This document shows positions 56,201 to 58,274 of a DNA stretch of 58,274 nt, in pieces (position 1 is the stretch's first letter; every line of letters begins with the position of its first letter). Source of the stretch: Dissophora ornata (taxonomy: Eukaryota; Mortierellomycota; Mortierellomycetes; Mortierellales; Mortierellaceae); assembly GCA_025201705.1 (NCBI GenBank), contig MU616676.1, positions 1 to 58,274 on the forward strand, written 5' to 3'. Below the pieces are notes generated by a model, which was given only the letters and a program-made list of their open reading frames with translations, was not told the origin of the DNA and did no database searches. The position numbers and the translations under genes were made by a program.

Positions 56201-58274
56201 TGTAATATAAGCGTCAGAGATACCGAGTACTGACTTCCGTCCCTTGAACCTATGTCACTACAGCATACTCCGCCGCACAGCTGGCCTCGACGCTTCGATA
56301 TTATCTAGCGACGTATCTGCCAGAATACATGGTACCAGCGGCATTTGTTCGCCTAGATGCTTTCCCCTTGACTCCAAACGGCAAGCTCGATCGACGCGCA
56401 CTGCCGGTCCCAGGCGACCTTGACTTTGCTCGACAAGCCTATGAAGAACCACAAGGAGAAGTAGAAAGTGCGCTCGCGTTGATCTGGGCTGACTTGCTGC
56501 ATCTTGAGCGCGTTAGTCGCCATGATAGCTTCTTTGCTCTCGGAGGTCATTCTTTGCTGGCAGTGCGGGTTATCTCGCGCCTCCACCAGCTCGGGTACTC
56601 GGTCTCTGTACGCGCTATCTTTGCTTCACCAACTCTCTCGGTGCTTGCGCAAGCAATTGGTCAGAATCGCGATATCGTTGTGCCTCCCAACCTCATAACT
56701 CCTGACACCCACCGTATTACTCCCGATATGCTGCCGCTGATTGATCTTAACCAGATGGATATTGACCAAATTGTCGAGCGTGTACCTGGAGGTGCGGCCA
56801 ATATCCAGGATGTCTATGCTCTGTCCCCACTGCAGGATGGAATTCTCTTCCATCACCTTATGGCGAAGGGCGGAGATCCTTACCTGCTTTATTCTTCCAT
56901 GGCGTTCAACGACGAGGCGTCACTGGGTCGTTATCTAGCTTCCCTACAGCAGATCGTGAATCGGCACGACATTCTCCGTACGTCTTTTGTTTGGAAGACG
57001 CTCTCCACACCGGCGCAGGTTGTCTGGCGTGATGCTCCATTATCCATTACGGAGCTCAAGTTGGATCCGACTAGTGAACCTGTTGCTCAGCAGTTGAAGC
57101 AGATGTTCGATCCTCGCCGCCATCGCATCGATTTGTCACAAGCGCCATTGCTGCGATTTATAACCGCGCAAGAGTTCGATGGCCGCTGGATTCTCGTCAG
57201 ATTGCTGCATCATTTGATTGGCGACCATTCGACCTTGGAGACGATTGAAGACGAGACTCGAGCGTTCTCGGAAGGACGCGGCGGTACATTGCCTCCAGCT
57301 CACCACTACCGTAATCTCATTGCGCAGGCTCGCTTGGGTGTGAGTGATGAATCACACGAGCGATTCTTCAAGGAGATGCTTGGGGACATTGACAGCCCTT
57401 CGCTGCCGTTTGGAATAGCGGATGTTCATGGCGACGGAGTCGAGGCTACAGAGTCTCAAATGATGCTGTCGCAAGATATGAACGACCGCCTCCGATCGCA
57501 AGCAAGAAATCTAGGAGTCAGTGTCGCCAGTTTGTGCCACATGGCATGGGCAATAGTGGTTGCCCGAACTAGCGGACAAGAACGCGTGGTATTTGGCACG
57601 GTCCTATTTGGGCGCATGCAGGCTGCCACAAGTTCGGATCGCGCAATGGGCCTCTTCATCAACACCCTGCCGCTTCGTGTTGACCTTCACAATGATAGCG
57701 TTGAGGAGAGTGTCCGAGCGACACATGCCCGACTCGCAGCGCTACTGGAACATGAGAATGCCTCATTGGCTCTAGCACAACGCTGTAGCGGCATTCCAGT
57801 GGGAGCCCCTCTATTCAGCTCAATGCTGAACTACCGCCACAACTCGGCAGATGAGGATGAAGCTGCGGGAGTGTATGGAGCCGAGTTCTTGGAGAGCCAG
57901 GAAAGAACCAACTACCCGATCTCACTGTCGGTGGAAGAATATGGCAACTCCATTGGGCTTACAGCGCAGGCCGTGCAGCCTCTGGATCCTAAGCGCATTT
58001 GTGGATACATGCAAGAGGCTCTAGATAGGCTGGCTTTCGCGCTTGAACATAACCGCAGTATGCCAGCAGCAGATTTGGATATTGTACCTGCTGAGGAACA
58101 ACAGATGATGTTACAAGACTGGAATGCGACACATGAGGTTCATCCCGATGGAATCTGTCTGCATCAACTTTTCGAGCAGCAAGTGGAGCGCACACCAGAA
58201 GCCATCGCTGTCGTCCATGGGGACGAATCACTGACTTATGCGGAACTCAACACACGCTCCAACCGCTTGGCGCA
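50239..58274 (+). CDS. Bacterial-type multimodular NRPS, 5' part (cut by window edge)
   Basis: Model: join(50239..50312, 50406..50488, 50587..50699, 50807..56153, 56264..>58274); every phase agrees. Order: leader (1-90), half condensation domain (91-about 320, from RLDTVLADQEPIPLNLLTD on), A1 (about 325-820), T1 (FFALGGHSL, Ser about 865), dual E/C1, A2, T2 (FFALGGHSL), E/C2, start of A3. A1 and A2 have YTSGSTGKPKG and the GFRIELGEIEA core. Reading the specificity positions by eye gives D-F-W-T-V-G-D-V-S-K for A1 and D-H-S-S-I-M-D-V-A-K for A2; substrates not assigned. Both E/C domains carry HHLxAKxGD and HHLIGDH, the marks of dual epimerase/condensation domains known from Pseudomonas/Burkholderia lipopeptide enzymes. 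Residues loaded by modules 1 and 2 should therefore become D-forms. Mortierella alpina has such bacterial-like NRPSs for cyclopeptides. The single intron in A2 shows fungal adaptation. An upstream exon near 49938 is possible. Gene end and thioesterase lie outside. Confidence 0.9.
56154..56263 (+). other. 110-nt spliceosomal intron within NRPS A2
   Basis: Donor GTAAGC and acceptor CACTACAG. Joining gives a continuous A-domain C-terminal part (SYSAAQLASTLRYYLATYLPE... then NGKLDRRALP). It is phase 1. Without splicing the frame stops at 56197. Confidence 0.88.

Overview
The window is nuclear DNA of a filamentous fungus. Genes are split by many short introns (mostly about 70-140 nt, GT...AG) and carry CTNAC-like branch sites, pyrimidine tracts and Q-rich tails. 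Several gene types point to an early-diverging fungus of the Mortierella group: a beta-propeller/TRP-like channel fusion, a long coiled-coil/LRR-like protein of a type I recall as expanded in Mucoromycota, Crypton and Helitron relics, and above all a bacterial-style NRPS with dual epimerase/condensation domains. The placement is my inference. No rRNA or tRNA gene was found. Gene models were built by hand by joining frames at splice sites and checking phase.

Left part (1-17.4 kb): a COPI-associated/TVP15-like membrane protein with a long polyQ tail (292-2935, +); a FetA/YbbL-like soluble ABC ATPase in five exons (3320-4620, +); a protein with an Hsp70-like first strand, split by an in-frame TGA or a weak intron (4841-7321, -); a three-repeat Myb factor that also carries five C2H2 fingers (7883-10739, -); a 1077-aa coiled-coil/LRR-like protein (11815-15147, -); a small basic protein; and a DEDDy 3'-5' exonuclease (16539-17402, -).

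Middle (17.4-34 kb): a 13-exon gene for a 1523-aa protein that joins a WD/propeller-like half to an ion-transport (TRP-like) domain (18749-24491, -). A gene-poor stretch with an armadillo-repeat relic follows. Next come two adjacent mobile elements: a Crypton tyrosine-recombinase gene (28333-32419, +) and, directly behind it, a decayed pogo/Tigger-type DDE transposase (about 32626-33903, +).

Right part (35-58.3 kb): an ARO8-type aromatic aminotransferase (-), a class C beta-lactamase-fold serine hydrolase (-), a Helitron fragment, a full ABCC/MRP exporter (-), about 3.4 kb with minisatellites and no gene, and then the start of a multimodular NRPS (50239 to the right edge, +). The NRPS reads partial C - A - T - E/C - A - T - E/C - A (cut by the window edge). 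Exporter, hydrolase, aminotransferase and NRPS lie within 23 kb and could form a biosynthetic cluster, but only their proximity supports this.
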